A DNA stretch of 64,000 nucleotides from Hymenopellis radicata (GCA_015501595.1 JADNRX010000164.1:1-64000); one strand, 5' to 3'; numbered from the stretch's first letter, positions 9,620 through 21,508 are shown. The notes: generated from the letters alone by a model not told the origin. Translations and numbers: made by a program.

Positions 9620-11002
9620 ATGTCGCACTCCTCAACGAACATCGAGTCGTCTTACTATCAATGCATGCGCCAGATTCCACAAACCCACCCAGTCTCCGCC
9701 ATCGCTTTCAATTCTGCTTTGACGTATGTGGCAACTGCCAGTACGTGTCCCGTCGACCTCGCTGCTGGGTTTCTCGCTAATCGTGTCAAGGTCTCCATGG
9801 TCCCTTCATGATCTGGGATATCACCAACGGTCATGAACTGTATCACGAACTGCATCCCCACGCCATCAATGTTGGCGCGCTTTCCTGGATTACGTTCCCC
9901 AACCGGACGGAGTTGCTCTTGACCGCGAGCGATGTTATCTTGGCGTGGAAATATTCTCCACAACAAAAGGTCTGAAACTCGCCTTCCCAGATGCACTTTC
10001 TCACCAATCCTCTAGCGCTATCTGCTTGTGCCCAGCGCGCTCGAAAAAAGTCATGACGAGATTTGCTCGCTGGATGTCAAACTCGTCGACAACGTGTATC
10101 AAATATGTACCTGTAGTCCAGACGGTTGCATCGCGGCTTGGGAGATAAACCACACTGGCACCATTCGCAATCTATGGAGCGGCAAACAGAGCGACCGACC
10201 TGTCAAGGTTGTGTTTATGGACAAGAACAAGATCTTAGTCTTCACCAGGGCGGGCCAACGCATGTAAGTCCGTCCTCCCATAGCGTCTCTGCTAGCTACT
10301 CACATGACAATGTCTTGATTGCAGCTTTGAAGTCAACGTAGCAGATTTTAAACAGCAGCCTATCCAACACGTCCTTCCGTATCGTTGTCTGTAAGACTGA
10401 CCGTGCTTCTGTTTGCCCTCGTTATTCATCGCAAATGTCCCTTCTATCAGCACGAATTTGGCCTTCCACCCACGGAGCAGGACGATCGCCGCGGTCAATG
10501 GTGATGGTGTAGACGTCACATCTCTGCGGCGCCTGGAAAGGTACACTCGACTGCATACTGCGTTCCTTCAGCAATACGGCTCCCAGAACTCTATCGCATT
10601 TTTCGAAGAGGGGACGAAATTGGTAGTAGGGACAGCCGCTGGTAAGGCCCAGGTCTTCAACGTCAAATCTGGAACCTGCCTGCAGGAGTTGAGAATTGAT
10701 GGCCATCGACGAGCTGAGACGGTGGCGGTGAGTGTCTTGACCGGGTATCATTCGGCCTGACATCGATGCCGCAGATTGGGAGCGACGAACAGTCTACTTT
10801 GATTGCCGTAGCAACCTCGGATCCTATCGCTCTCAACGTTCTCAAGATTTACCAACTAACATCTGGCCCTACCTGCCATCGTTGGTATATTTTTGCAATT
10901 ATCGCCGCCGTATTAGTAATACTAGCGACGAGTCAGGTATGTTTTGGGATTCATCCTTCCATCGAGTACGTTGATCATCAGACGAAAACAGTTTTACCGT
11001 AG
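9620..11002 (+). CDS. WD40-repeat protein with C-terminal membrane anchor
   Basis: Exons from ATG 9620 to TAG 11000-11002, separated by short introns, encode WD40-type blades. Examples are QTHPVSAIAF, MIWDITNGHEL, GALSWITFPNRTELLLTAS, EICSLDV then CSPDGCIAAWEI, NLAFHPRSRTIAAV and KLVVGTAAGKAQVFNVKSGTCLQEL. The order (blade, blade, WDITNGH-like turn, linker, blades) matches the WD40 gene at 32852-34173, so they are paralogues. The last exon encodes one hydrophobic helix (WYIFAIIAAVLVILATS) and a short tail. A propeller tethered by a C-terminal helix suggests a membrane-associated scaffold; I know no defined function. No break was seen, though exon edges around 10010-10030 and 10390-10450 are uncertain. 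Confidence 0.72.
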
Positions 11003-11752
11003 CGGTGCAACAGCAAGTTCTCCTCACGACGAGCCTTCAACCTTCCTCGACCCCACCTATAGTCAAAGTGCTCTGGTCATCCAATATGACCCTGCACTTG
11101 ATCAGTACATCTTGGAGGATACCGATAACGATGGGGACGAACGGGATGATGCCAACGGCGAGCCTTCAACCTTCTTCGACTTTCCTAGTCAAAGTGTTCC
11201 ATTCGTCGTCCACGACCCTGCACTTGTTCAGTCCAACTCGGAGGGCAGCGATAATGATAAGGACGAGCGGGATGACGACGACGTAGATAATGGTAAATGT
11301 CTTCCCAAACTTGGATCCGACCTCCTCACGCAGTCACAGAACACGATCGACAGGTTCGTCGCTGGTGCATTTTTTTGCCTGCGTTGCCCGGCTGTTGACG
11401 GGATGCCCTGTTCTTGGCTTTTCGGCACTCATGGACGGGCAAGTTTAAAGAGTAGTATGAGTTTTGGCTGCTACATGTAGTTCGTCTAATCAGGTCAGCT
11501 TACGGTCACGTGGCTCGAATAACACCTATCTGACTTTGATCCATAAGAGTTTCCGACGTTCATTTCTTCAGGCTATTATGTCAGATGTGATCGAATTTAT
11601 TTACCGGTCTTGTCACGTTCCATGTACACTCGACTCCTTTTCCCTATGATAATACGAACTTTACGCTTGATCCTCGGCCTCAGAGCATCTTCCCGGCTAG
11701 GTTCCAGTGTCAGATGGTGCTGCTCGGTTCACGTAGAGACATACTTAGTTAG
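11003..11752 (+). repeat. 129-bp tandem repeat encoding acidic units, then no gene
   Basis: Two head-to-tail units start at about 11031 and 11160 (period 129 bp = 43 codons). Each begins with GAGCCTTCAACCTTC and translates to EPSTF..., a DPAL block, and a D/N/E-rich tail. The frame stays open, so this may be a coding relic of the preceding WD40 gene's 3' end or of another gene, but no start or partner exon is evident. From about 11480 to 11752 I see nothing recognisable. Confidence 0.5.
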
Positions 11753-12897
11753 TTCACTTGACTGTTATTCAATTGGCCATGCAAGGAATGTACAAATACA
11801 ATCAGAAATGTAATCTGCCTGACTGCCATTCGTTGTAGACCATGTATAGTCCTTAGATCGTGACATTGTTCTGTCGGTTGAAATTTGCCGTCCCGACTGC
11901 AAGAAAAGCATCACCACCATATGTGATGGACTAAGCACAGTTAGAAACGACCAACGTGTACTGCAGAACGCTTACAGCCGTGCTGTGGACGAAAGAATCA
12001 TCCTCTCCAACCCGAATTTCCTCTAACAGCTTGCCATTTGCATAGTCGTAAATTTGAACGAATCCGTTGTTAGTTCCAATGACGATCTTGTTGGCACCCT
12101 CGACGAACCCAAGGTTTCTGACTGAGCCACGGCATCGCGGATGATGAGAGGATAGAGTTTTCATCCGCTCAGGTGCGGTAAAACGTCCCATGTGAAGGTC
12201 GTGAGCTTCAGGGCTATCGCTAACGAAGCGCCGTGTCGGTCCATGGAGAGTTATGTTACTGAACCAAAAAATAGGCTAAGCTCGACCAGTGAAGAGCAGT
12301 GAACATACACAAGCGACTCGTTGAGACCAAACTCCTCGAAGATTTCCAGGTAGTTGTCTTCTTCGAACTCTAGTCTGTTCGTGTTAGACATTAAGGTGAG
12401 GAGCCAGAGGTGAATGGGTACATACATAACTTTAGAACTGGTTCGGAACATGACAATCCTGTCCCTGCCTACGAAGGCAACCTTGCCTGGTAAATCCTCG
12501 TCGTGGGTAGCCCTCCAACGAACGACGATGTGCCCTGTGGTATCGGCGTCCCACAATGTGACAGTCCCGTTGGCTTCGCAAGTACAGATGAGCCAGTGCT
12601 CCTCGTTCACCACTTTCACATCTACTGACGTTACAGACGTATGGCCCCTAGCAGGGCTTGATGTGATTGGCGTAAACACCTAAATAGAGTCTGACGAAAC
12701 ATGCCATGCCACAAATTTACAAGAGACGCACGCCCTGGGACAGGTCCCACATCAGAAGAACTGCATCTTTACTCGCGGTGAACAGAAGATCCGGTTGATC
12801 AGTTCGTTCGAGCCATAGAGCGGCGGTGGTCTCGCTCCCGTGAGGGTGATAACAATGTGGGACCACAGAACCGGTCTTCAAGTCCCATACTTCGAAT
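11753..12897 (-). pseudogene. Decayed copy of the membrane-anchored WD40 gene
   Basis: This is a direct duplicate of 32812-34017 (offset about 21,120 bp in the middle part). It retains the middle and late exons (GHTSVTSVDV, CEANGTVTLWDADTTGHI, KVAFVGRDRIVMF, RNLGFVEGANKIVIGTNNG) but has lost the first exon: homology stops near 12897, inside the exon holding the KVWDLKTG turn. An internal deletion of about 60-80 bp near 11850 removes most of the C-terminal membrane helix that the full copy has. The remaining frames still read well, so the damage is recent. It is a pseudogene unless a new start has been recruited. Confidence 0.8.
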
Positions 12898-13089
12898 GAT
12901 CAAGCTAATTCGGAGACACGAACCTTGTTGATCGCAAAATGAACATTCTATCCTGAGCTTCCCGGGTGCAAGTGAGGAGAGAAACAGCGTATAGAATACC
13001 AGTAATCAGCATCAGTATCGCACGGGTCCGCGTGTCCGCGAAGTTCGGTCGCATTCCGAGGAAAAGTCAAGCGCGGCGCATTTGTCCGT

Positions 13090-13585
13090 CGACGTCAAAA
13101 GTCACTTTACCCTCCGAATCATATCATTTGAGATTAAGAGCTTGTCCACCCGACTTTTGGCAGATAACATGCATCGTTCTCTCACCAGACTATCGCGGTG
13201 TACTCTCAACATGCTGTCTGAAGACGAGTATGCAGACATTTGGAGATCGCCTTTAGTTCTCCCTTTGTTCTCTGTGAAACGGGTCGTAGGCAGCCTCCCG
13301 CTTGTGGAGAGCCAGACCCTCTACAACGCGCTACTCGACCCATTGGAGCCGAGCTACTATGAGCTATGATCGACGACTTATATGCGGTTCAGCGAATCTA
13401 GCTTGAGACGTGATGGTACCACGGCCATTCTACAGAGAGATTGACGCTTCGGCCTTGACACGGCTAGATTATTGTTGTGCTCGTCGTCGTCGGCGCGAAC
13501 AAAGGCTGGTTTAATCATCGGGAAAAGGCGTGGCTAGTTCTGGTCTATGTGTTGAACGTTGAACTTCCACCCGGAGTATTTTTGC
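13090..13585 (+). pseudogene. Gene fragment, inverted copy of 19451-19945
   Basis: The segment has a frame with NMLSEDEYADIWRSPLVLPL and ESQTLYNALLDP, followed about 150 bp later by NHREKAWLVLV and ELPPGVF. The same blocks lie in the same order, inverted, at 19451-19945. Both ends are cut: homology stops at the base after the PPGVF codons. The PPGVF portion belongs to a family common in agaricomycetes, better preserved in the other copy. Confidence 0.65.
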
Positions 13586-13654
13586 GTTCGGTCGCAAAGA
13601 GCGTCCTTCAATCAAAGTCATTCGCATATATATTTACTGTACATGTAAGGGTAT

Positions 13655-14200
13655 CTATCGAGTGGGCTTCAGCTCAGCGATGAGCTGGCCAACGAGATGA
13701 TTGGTAACGACGCCGTCTACCAGGAACTCGCCGCAAAACGGACACTCCGTCGGCAGACGTTTGTTCTTGGGTGTCTTGCGGTAGTGGGTGATGTGAGCCT
13801 TTGATAGGCGCTCGAAGCAGCCGTTGCAGTACGAGTGCCCACACTGGGCACTGTATGAAGTAATGAGCGAAGATCCGGAAGAGTGAATAAGAACGTACAT
13901 TATTGCGGCGAGATATGTTTTGGAACACAACGAGCACCTCAATGCCTTTTGGACGCGTTTAACGCGCTGCATTGTATGATGGAGTTGATTTTCAAGCTGA
14001 ACTGCTCGCTGCTAACCGAAGGATGAGTGTACTCAAAGGAATGAGCAAGATGGAAACTTACTGCTTGCTCGCACTCGCGGATAACGGATAAGAGCTGAAT
14101 GAAAGAAAGACTTGTAAGATGTCAAAGCCAGTAAAACATAGGGACTGACGCTGCGGTCACGAAGAGAGAAAGTGCTGCGAGTTGAACGTCGGAGGGACAT
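13655..14200 (-). CDS. Small RING-finger protein
   Basis: Exons from ATG at 14200 to a stop at 13655 join as: basic start (SLRRSTRSTFSLRDRS), short helix exon (LLSVIRECEQA), linker helix (QRAVQLENQLHHTMQRV), then the RING: LRCSLC, QCGHSYCNGCF, ECPFCGEF. The zinc ligands CxxC, CxH, CxxC and CxxC are all there, giving a C3HC4 RING of about 70 residues, followed by a short helix. It is the homologue of the gene at 25645-26167, with the same exon layout, and the comparison confirms the first two introns. The upstream 100 bp share the conserved promoter block found at six places in the window. Likely an E3 ubiquitin ligase, substrate unknown. Confidence 0.75.
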
Positions 14201-14320
14201 TGGACGATGATGGTCCTGTGATGGGTCGGTGAAAGACAAGGCTCCAGCCTTCTGGCTTTAAAGGACGGAGCCACGAGGCGAGTTCCTTTGTTCTCGAGGG
14301 GATGAAAGACGGGTGACGCG
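14201..14320 (-). promoter_or_regulatory. RING-gene promoter block, copy P1
   Basis: The stretch upstream of the RING start contains the phrase CACGAGGCGAGTTCCTTTGTT preceded by a TTTAAAG-like element, also seen upstream of the RING gene at 26.2 kb and at 35.8, 47.2, 57.4 and 58.3 kb. This is the most diverged copy. Confidence 0.55.
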
Positions 14321-14548
14321 ACTCTAGATCTGCGCGAAGCTACTGGTATTCTTTTCTGTAGTCTTGACGTGTGTTGACTATCCTAGATACTACTACCTTC
14401 GCTATCGATAATCAGAGAGCAAGAACTGTGTACGAATGACATGGCATCAGTCTGATGATATTAGGTTTAAAGATCCCGAAAACTTCGTTATTGACGCTAA
14501 AGGCTCCGAAGAGGTTATTGATGAAGATCAACTGCTTCGCGCGTTACT

Positions 14549-17500
14549 TTGTCCGAAGCCAGCACTCTACCAAGACACTCGATGCCAGCTCGAATTCCTG
14601 CGATTGTCAATCCCGCTCCATACTTGAACAACCAGAACGCACGGCGCCCGCTTCATGTTGTCGGACTGCACCGTCGGCCCCACGTGGATTCACCTACCCC
14701 CAACGCCACTGACATCGACGTGTTTGCGTCCATAGTAGGCCATGAGGCTGCACCGGACGCTGACAGCGGCGACCCCACTGCTGAACAGTCCGCTAACCCG
14801 ACCACGGATATCACTGGCCTGTTGCAACGATTGTCGTTGGGGACTCTTTCATCTGCCCGAGGCTCGGACACTATTCCACGGGACGAGATTTCTCACCGCA
14901 CTCGTCACCCGGCCACTAAAGATGTAAGTCGCATAATAACATCTGTCTTTAAAATCTGACTTGTAGCCCCTAGGTTACCCGACCTGAACCCAAGCGCGTT
15001 GAGTCGAGTCGAACCGCTCTTACAGCGGCACTTCGCACGATCGAGTCGCTCCGCGACGCACTCCCATCGCTCCCTGCTACCTCTAGGTGTCGCTCCTTAG
15101 GTCCCGACGAAAGAGAAAGCCTTATCAGGCAACTACAAGCAGTGACACGCCAAGGCCATGATCTGGAAGAAATCGTTACTCGACAAAACAGGGAGGAAGT
15201 TTTTGATTTAAGGGAAGAGGCAGACAAGGCTTTGGATGCATTGAAAGAGCACGCCGACCGTCTGGCGGTGTATCATGGCCTTCCGCTTTTCATTCATAGC
15301 AGTGAGTCTTTCATGACTAGCATAATGTTCGCATGTCTAAATATTTCCCTTAAAGGTAGCAGCTTATCGTCTCTTCCTCTCAGTGAAGCTCCCGAAATCG
15401 TCCAGATCTCAGCAGCATTAGCTCTCATTGGCCGTTACTTCGGCCGCACCGGACGCGATTTCCTCGATTTGCTGATGAAATCGTTCAGATTCTTTGCCGA
15501 GGCTCTGGTCGGAGAACAGTCCACTGCAGCTCAGCGAGAAGGAATTCATTCAATTCCGAAGACCTATGAGACTGTTGAGTGTATGCTTAGTCTTAATATC
15601 AAAACGGTTCCCTACGCCGTCTGCACTTCTTGCCACGTTCTCCACAAACCGGTGTATCGAGCGGGTTCATCATCAGCCCATTACCCCGAGCTTTGCGACG
15701 CAAAGGAGTTCTCTTCGGGACCGTGCAACACGGTCCTTACTCGTGATGGAAAGCCGCTCAAGACGTTCGAGTATTACCCTTATCCCGTGTGGTTGGCTCG
15801 CCTAGCCAGCCTACCGGAGGTTGCTGCTTGGACGCAACAATTCTATCTTGCAGCCACCAAGGAGGAACCAGAAGAAAAGCGGGATTTCGCAGACGGTTCC
15901 TTTGTGCGAAAATTCCAATGCGCTCTCAAGAAACTCTTCATCCGGGAGCGTGGAAGGGAGGACCGCTTCCTCCACTCGATGAACGTTGACTTCTTCAACA
16001 TCGAGGGCAACCGTATTCGTGGTCCTGTCCGCTCCATGGGCGTCATTTCCGTGCTCACCTACAACATTCCTGGCTCTCATCGCGATGACCCGGCCTACAT
16101 CTATATTCCTGGACTCATCCCAGGGATCACCGAACCCAGGGCCGTCCTTGCCCATATTCGACATTACCTTGTGCCATTCCTGGAAGACCTCAAGATTGCA
16201 TATATAAGAGGAATCCACATCTCTCCCTTACCGTCTGCAGCGGAAGGTCGCTTATTCCGCTCTGCCTTGGCGGTGGTCGTGTGTGATCGCAAAGCGGCTG
16301 TTAGCGTTGGGGGATTCACCGACGTGACCTCCAACATCTTCTGCGTTCAGTGCCAGCTTCAAGGCCAACGGCACGTCCTAGAGACCGATGATCGCCTCTT
16401 CATCCCCTGTGATCACAACACTATGCGCCGAAACGCCGAGAAATGGGAAAAGCAGCCAACATTGGAGGATGCATTGGCTTTCGCTAAGAAAGTCGGTTCG
16501 CGTTCGTCTGCTTTCTGGATCTTGCCTTACTGGAACCCGGTGGAGCAGCTTGTGGTTGATCCTATGCATGTCTGGTCGCGCGTTTGTGAATGTTTCACCA
16601 GACAGGCCCTTCGCTTCGAGGCCTCAAAGGAGGACAAGGAAATACCAAGTGCGTCAGGAAAAAGGCACGGACCCATTGCGTTTGTATACCCTTTCCATGT
16701 TCCGACTAGGCAGTCGGCGGAAGCTGCTGACAAGGACCCTGATGATATGATTGACATTGACGAAGATGATGCTGATGACGAACTACCAATCAAAGAGGTT
16801 CTGTCTGCGACAGTGGAGCCTGAGCCGTTGTCTCACGCTGAAGAGGCATTGCGCCAACAGAATTTCAACGAGATCACGAGTTCGTCGAAGGGGGTGAAGG
16901 CCAAAGATGTCCTAGACGTTCATCGGCGCTTGATGGCTGGGTTAGAAGGGGACCTTGATGCAGCAGTGAAAAAACTCGAGCATGCGTTGGAGAAGCAGAG
17001 TATGCACCACGCCCTCAAGTTCGTGTGTGCTGATCTCAATTGTCTTCCTTCAACTGGAACAGGACGCGACGCGACCAAAGCCGTCTACGCACAGAGCTTG
17101 GCCTCTTGGGTCAGTCATTAAGTTTCGGGAAAGTGAAAGCTTACTGATTCCTGTGGTCACTTAGCGGAAGACGATGCCCATCCCTCCCCTTCAATGGGTC
17201 GACTTTTCAAGCCGCGAAGCTCGAGAGCGGATTCAACAAGTGATACGTGAAATCATCACGCCCTCTTGGATGGGAAGTGTTCCTCGTGACTTCGGTACTG
17301 CCACTGCTGGGACACTGAAAGCGTATCAGTGGCGCATTCTCTGGACAACACATATTCCTCTCGCACTGGTCAGTCTTTGGAGTGAACAGAGCCCGATTCA
17401 CTCCGATATTCCGGACGCCCTTCTTCTCAAAACATGCATGCATTTCTCCGCTACCGGGCTGCTCATCTACAAACGTGTAGTCACTACGACTTCGGGCTCC

Positions 17501-18313
17501 AAATTACGTTCCCATCTCAAAGCCCACATGGACGGCCTTAAGGTTTTGTTTCCTGGTATAGGCGTACCGTCATATCATCATACTCTCCACGTCCCGGATT
17601 TCATGCCGTTATTCGCAGCACCAAAAAACTGGTGGTGTTATCCATTCGAGCGGCTCATAGGAAAGCTTCAGCGCATGAGGCATAACCACAAGTACGGTGA
17701 GTATCATTGGTCTGCACGAAAGCTCTAGTCTGACTACCAGATTGGCTTAGGTCAGCTCGAGAGAACTCTTTTCCATACTTGGTACGGGGCGTCGATGTTC
17801 CGCCAATGGCTGACTCGGATGGATGCTCCTCCATTTGTCCAGGCAGTGTGTGCATCTTTCCAGCAGGTCTTTGGAACTCGAACAGGCGAGTCGAGTCCAT
17901 TCCTGAAGTCTCGTCTATCCGCATTGGACGCCTTGGCGAATGGCGCAGATGTGGAATGTTCTTGCCGCGTCGTCCACAACGGGCTTTTTTACACACAACC
18001 CTCGACTCATCTCGGCAATAGTCTGGTCATGATTAAAGACGACAGTGGCTCGGCGTTTCCCGGTCAGATTCAACATATATTTCGGGAGCCGTCAAATGCG
18101 CAGATTTACCTCGCGATCAAGCGCCTTCTACCTTTGCAGCAAGCCGATCCGTTCGCTGCATTCACTGATATTCCTGCTCGTGCCTGTGCAGGTTATCATG
18201 ACGTGCTTGAAAAAGTGCCACTCGAAGCTGTTCTATGCCACTATGCGCGATGGGATGTAACACCTGAAATGTGCTTTATTATGAGTCTCGACAAGGTGAC
18301 GCGCATAAACTAA
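14549..18313 (+). CDS. Tnp2/CACTA-type (Plavaka-like) DDE transposase
   Basis: Four or more exons give an apparently unbroken protein of about 1,100 residues. After a disordered, coiled N-terminus come a Cys-containing block (CTSCHVLHKPVYR), then hallmarks of fungal tnp2-type transposases: FADGSFVRKF, SMNVDFFNIEGNR, SMGVISVLTYNIPG, IPGLIPGITEPRAVL, a treble Cys stretch (FCVQCQL), LPYWNPVEQLVVDPMHVW, and near the C-terminus WWCYPFERLIGKLQRMRHNHKYGQ split by an intron. Introns at about 14923-14972, 17113-17164 and 17700-17753 have good GT and AG ends. The acidic stretch near 16740-16790 (DIDEDDADDEL) is a linker. The protein would cut and paste its own element. I could not define terminal inverted repeats; the ends may be near 14390 and 18400, where TACTACTACC and GTAGTAGTAG occur. 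Gene fragments in inverted orientation flank it. Confidence 0.82.
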
Positions 18314-18386
18314 ATAGACATGGGCCCTTCTGACCTTTGCTTAGGATTGAGTGTATGAACATCATCAACGTAGACGCTACCTACTG

Positions 18387-18402
18387 TAGTAGTAGTAGTA
18401 GT
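18387..18402. repeat. (TAG)n microsatellite downstream of transposase
   Basis: Five TAG units follow the transposase gene by about 75 bp. Its complement resembles the TACTACTACC found near 14390, but the match is too short to call a terminal repeat. Confidence 0.5.
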
Positions 18403-18479
18403 ATTTCAGCCTGGGTCCCCTAGAGGACAGGCTAGCAAAGATGTACATTTGAAACCATAGCAATAGCATAGCATTCACA

Positions 18480-18990
18480 CACGTTCGCGCTCCTCGCCTC
18501 CATCTGAATTCCAAGCAACCTCCGCGCTTACCTCACATGGCAATAACGACAAGGCCTTCCATCTTCGGGTTGTATGATAGATCCAGCGCGCGACCACCGG
18601 TGCCGCGTCCCAGTCAAACAGTACTGACCTGAGCCAGAACAGTGCGGCGCCATCGGTAAAGACTGCGGGGAAGAATCGCGGGTGACGTCCGCCAAACGTT
18701 GTTTGAATTCCTCGCGAATGATGATTGTCTCGTCGTCGGCGACACACTGAAGCAACATATGTTCCGGTGTCTCTAGGTGGACATGGCACATTCGGCACTG
18801 TCGCAACGCTATAGGCGCTGTGGACGTTTCGGAATGTACACCGTGTAAGTTGTTCGCGCCGAGTAGGATCCGTGTCATTGCGAACCGATGATCCGGGATT
18901 GTTTGAGATAATGTCGGAGGCAGGCTGTGATCTGCCGTTACTTACTACTTCCGATGTTCTTTGTATCCACTGCTCACTGTTCGTACTTGG
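18480..18990 (-). pseudogene. Remnant of non-LTR retrotransposon C-terminus (zf-RVT-like)
   Basis: The minus-strand frame at 18528-18878 carries RQCRMCHVHLETPEHMLLQC followed by a charged helix (REEFKQRLADV). The CxxC...H...C spacing with TPEH is typical of the small zinc motif after the reverse transcriptase in fungal LINE-like elements (family knowledge). Nothing upstream resembles reverse transcriptase, so this is a dead 3' fragment. The alternative is a small host zinc protein, which I consider less likely. Confidence 0.5.
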
Positions 18991-19142
18991 CATGGCCTCT
19001 TGACAGCCACAATCAGTGTACTTGAGCTGAGTACTAGTCTCTTTCTTGTTACAGAGTTTACTTGAGAAAATGTTCTTATTTACTGCCGACCAATAATAGT
19101 TACATTCTTGAAAATGCGCCGTCCTCTCCTAACCAACGCTTA

Positions 19143-19945
19143 CTATCGGCTTGTCCTGAGTGTTTTGCTTGTGAGCCTCGTCTCAGACGTTTGGAACATG
19201 GAGGCCTGGTTGAACCACACCACTGAGCCTCGACCATTTCCCTCTGCCCAATCCTCTTCCGAAACCTCAGGCCTTCGTGGAATAGGGTCCGAGAGCGCAT
19301 AAGAGTTTTCCCGTGTTGGTGCTTCTCCATTGGCAGTGGCCACGATTTTGACGTCTATAGAGTAAATTTGAATGATTTCTGCCATGGACGAGTGTTGGAA
19401 CGCACCCTTAAGATCGACGTTGAAGTGAAAGAAAAGAGAGGAGGGGTATAGCAAAAATACTCCGGGTGGAAGTTCAACACATATACCAGCCTCCCAGATA
19501 ACTAGCCACGCCATTTCCCGATGATTAAACCAGCCTTTGTTCGCGCCGACGACGACGAGGACAACAATAATCTAGCCGTGTCAAGGCCGAAGCGTCAATC
19601 TCTCTGTAGAATGGCCATGGTACCATCACGTCTCAAGCTAGATTCGCTGAACTGCGTATAAGTCGTCGATCATAGCTCATAGTAGCTCAGCTCTGGCGAT
19701 GGGTCGAGTAGCGCGTTGTAGAGTGTCTGGCTCTCCACAAGCGGAAGGCTGCCTACGACCCGTTTCACAGAGAACAAAGGGAGAACTAAAGGTGATCTCC
19801 AAATGTCTGCATACTCGTCTTCAGACAGCATGTTGAGAGTACACCACGATAGTCTGGTGAGAGAACGATGCATGTTATCTGCCAAAAGTCAGGCAGACAA
19901 GCTCTTAATCTCAAAGATTCGGAGGGTAAAGTGATTTTTGAAAGA
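19143..19945 (-). pseudogene. Fragment of an agaricomycete 'ELPPGV' family gene (possibly 2OG-dioxygenase-like)
   Basis: Reading on the minus strand, the frame at 19670-19885 (NMLSEDEYADIWRS) precedes one at 19143-19514 with NHREMAWLVIWEAGICVEL, PPGVFLLYPSSLFFHFN and, at its end, GRGSVVWFNQASMFQTSE. This layout (hydrophobic strand, PPG, PSS..FHFN, then VWFNQASMF) matches a family abundant in agaricomycetes whose core looks like a double-stranded beta-helix as in 2OG-Fe(II) oxygenases. That assignment is inference. The usual upstream half with the first iron ligands is missing, and part of the segment is the inverted mate of 13090-13585. I take it as a broken gene. Confidence 0.5.
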
Positions 19946-20019
19946 ACGAGAGTCGACGCTGCACCTCTAATTGCTGAACAACTTACATGGATGTAGGGAG
20001 ACAAGAGAGAAACCCGTGA

Positions 20020-20190
20020 GAATTGATTGCCTGTTTAATCAGTACCCCCCTGAATCAGCTTGTCCGAGCCGCTCGGACGAGCCATTTTGGGCCACTTTAT
20101 GACGGGCAAGGAAATACTTTCTCACGCCTTCTGCCCTTGCTTCTTACCATCGTGCACAAGGTCTGCATCGGCGCGATCACTGCATCTTCC
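20020..20190 (-). repeat. R repeat copy, palindrome at 20062-20078
   Basis: Partial R copy containing GTCCGAGCCGCTCGGAC and the CGTCATAAAGTGGCCC block in antisense. It breaks off at about 20180, 45 bp before the start codon of the next gene, so R forms that gene's upstream region. On its other side it leads into the fragment gene at 19.9 kb. Confidence 0.8.
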
Positions 20191-20226
20191 CCCTTGGATT
20201 CTGAACCCCAGCCCGACAATATCACC

Positions 20227-21244
20227 ATGACTGACGGACCCGACGTTCAGCAACTGCGCGCCATAGCATTGACGGAGGATCCTGGTTATCAGACGTGGCC
20301 GCATCAAATGAGATACGAGGTAAGTGTCTCCTTCTTTTCCCCGCCAGAACGGAATGACCCACCCCGACTTTAGGAAGTAAAAAATCGCATTGGAGAGGTG
20401 TCCGCCCGTGCTGTCTTTTTCAAGATGAAAGCAATGGACAAGGCTCACACCGAGTGGAGGTCTAAGGCCATTTGTGTGGTGCGTAACATCTATCCTTACA
20501 GACAGTTACTAAGTTGGCATAGAAATGTGAAAATCCCGAGTTCAAGTGTGATTACACCTTGGTCTGTCCATGCCAATCTGTAATGCATCGTGTATGTAAA
20601 CTGTTCCTCTTGCTCGATGTCCTATCACTCAAAGAGTTTCAGTCTTGTCTGAAGAATGAACGCCCTTTTCGAGACTGTAAAGTCAGTTTTACTTACAAGA
20701 AACCTGGCTTAAACTCTATCTAGGCATGACCTGTGTTCACCCAGGAATTCGTCAGCTGGTTCACATCAACTGGGTGACCGCGGACCTCATCAAGAAAGCC
20801 GTTGTCAAAAAAATACGCAATCAGCGTTTCCTGAAGAAAACTGTCAGTCCTGAAAAGCAGCAGGCTTACATTGAGCGTGCTACCGCCAAGCATGGACACC
20901 GTGTTGATAGACGGCCAGAGCTACCGCAGCGTAAGCGGCCTGACCCTGCCTGGTTTGCGGCAAGACCAATCGCAAGGATGACAGCAAGACCAATTGCAAG
21001 GATGACAGCTTCTCATCCTTCTCGCCGCTCACCGTCTCCTCGTCATCCTCCCTCGCCTCCTAACTGCAGCTATTCATCGGAGGAGGAGGACGCCGGTGAC
21101 TCGGACTCGTCAGCAGACACGCATGTTGATGAAGTCAAGCCTCACAGGGTGAGGGGACTGCAAGGGAAGCCGCTGGAGCAACAGATATATGCGAACCGGT
21201 GGGGCCATCATTCCGTTACGGGTGAACGTCTGGCTCATGGCTAA
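20227..21244 (+). CDS. Hypothetical protein with short Cys cluster and basic Ser/Pro-rich tail
   Basis: A first exon from ATG 20227 (MTDGPDVQQLRAI) is joined by a GTAAGT...TTTAG intron to EVKNRIGEVSARAVFFKM ... TEWRSKAICV, then by a second intron to KCENPEFKCDYTLVCPCQS. A last exon from about 20727 reads a basic stretch (KKAVVKKIRNQRFLKK), a Pro/Ser/Arg-rich part with two tandem ARPIARMTA units, an acidic patch (SSEEEDAGDSDSS), and a C-terminal QQIYANRWG. The three cysteines could bind a metal. I do not recognise the family. The intron between about 20592 and 20725 is uncertain in phase. Confidence 0.5.
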
Positions 21245-21508
21245 TAACACTCCTCGGCTCGGGCGGATGGTTTGGAAAAACATGGATGAAGGGGACTTCA
21301 AGAGGTTGAGATGGGTTACTGCCGTCATTGATGAGTTTGAGAGGTGGTGGTGTCGTGCTTTAAAGTCATCATATGTATTTACGAGTCCGAGAAATCGCTT
21401 ACAGCTTTAGCTCCCTCCGTGTGTGCTAGTCTCGCTCTGTCTCCTTGAAAGTCCACGCGTGACAATCAGCACTGGTCACACTTTATGCCCCTCTTACCAC
21501 GAACGATG

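Noticed and set aside
14386..18402. TACTACTACC and GTAGTAGTAG as transposon terminal repeats
   Set aside because: They are short trinucleotide runs and do not show a CACTA end or a target duplication.
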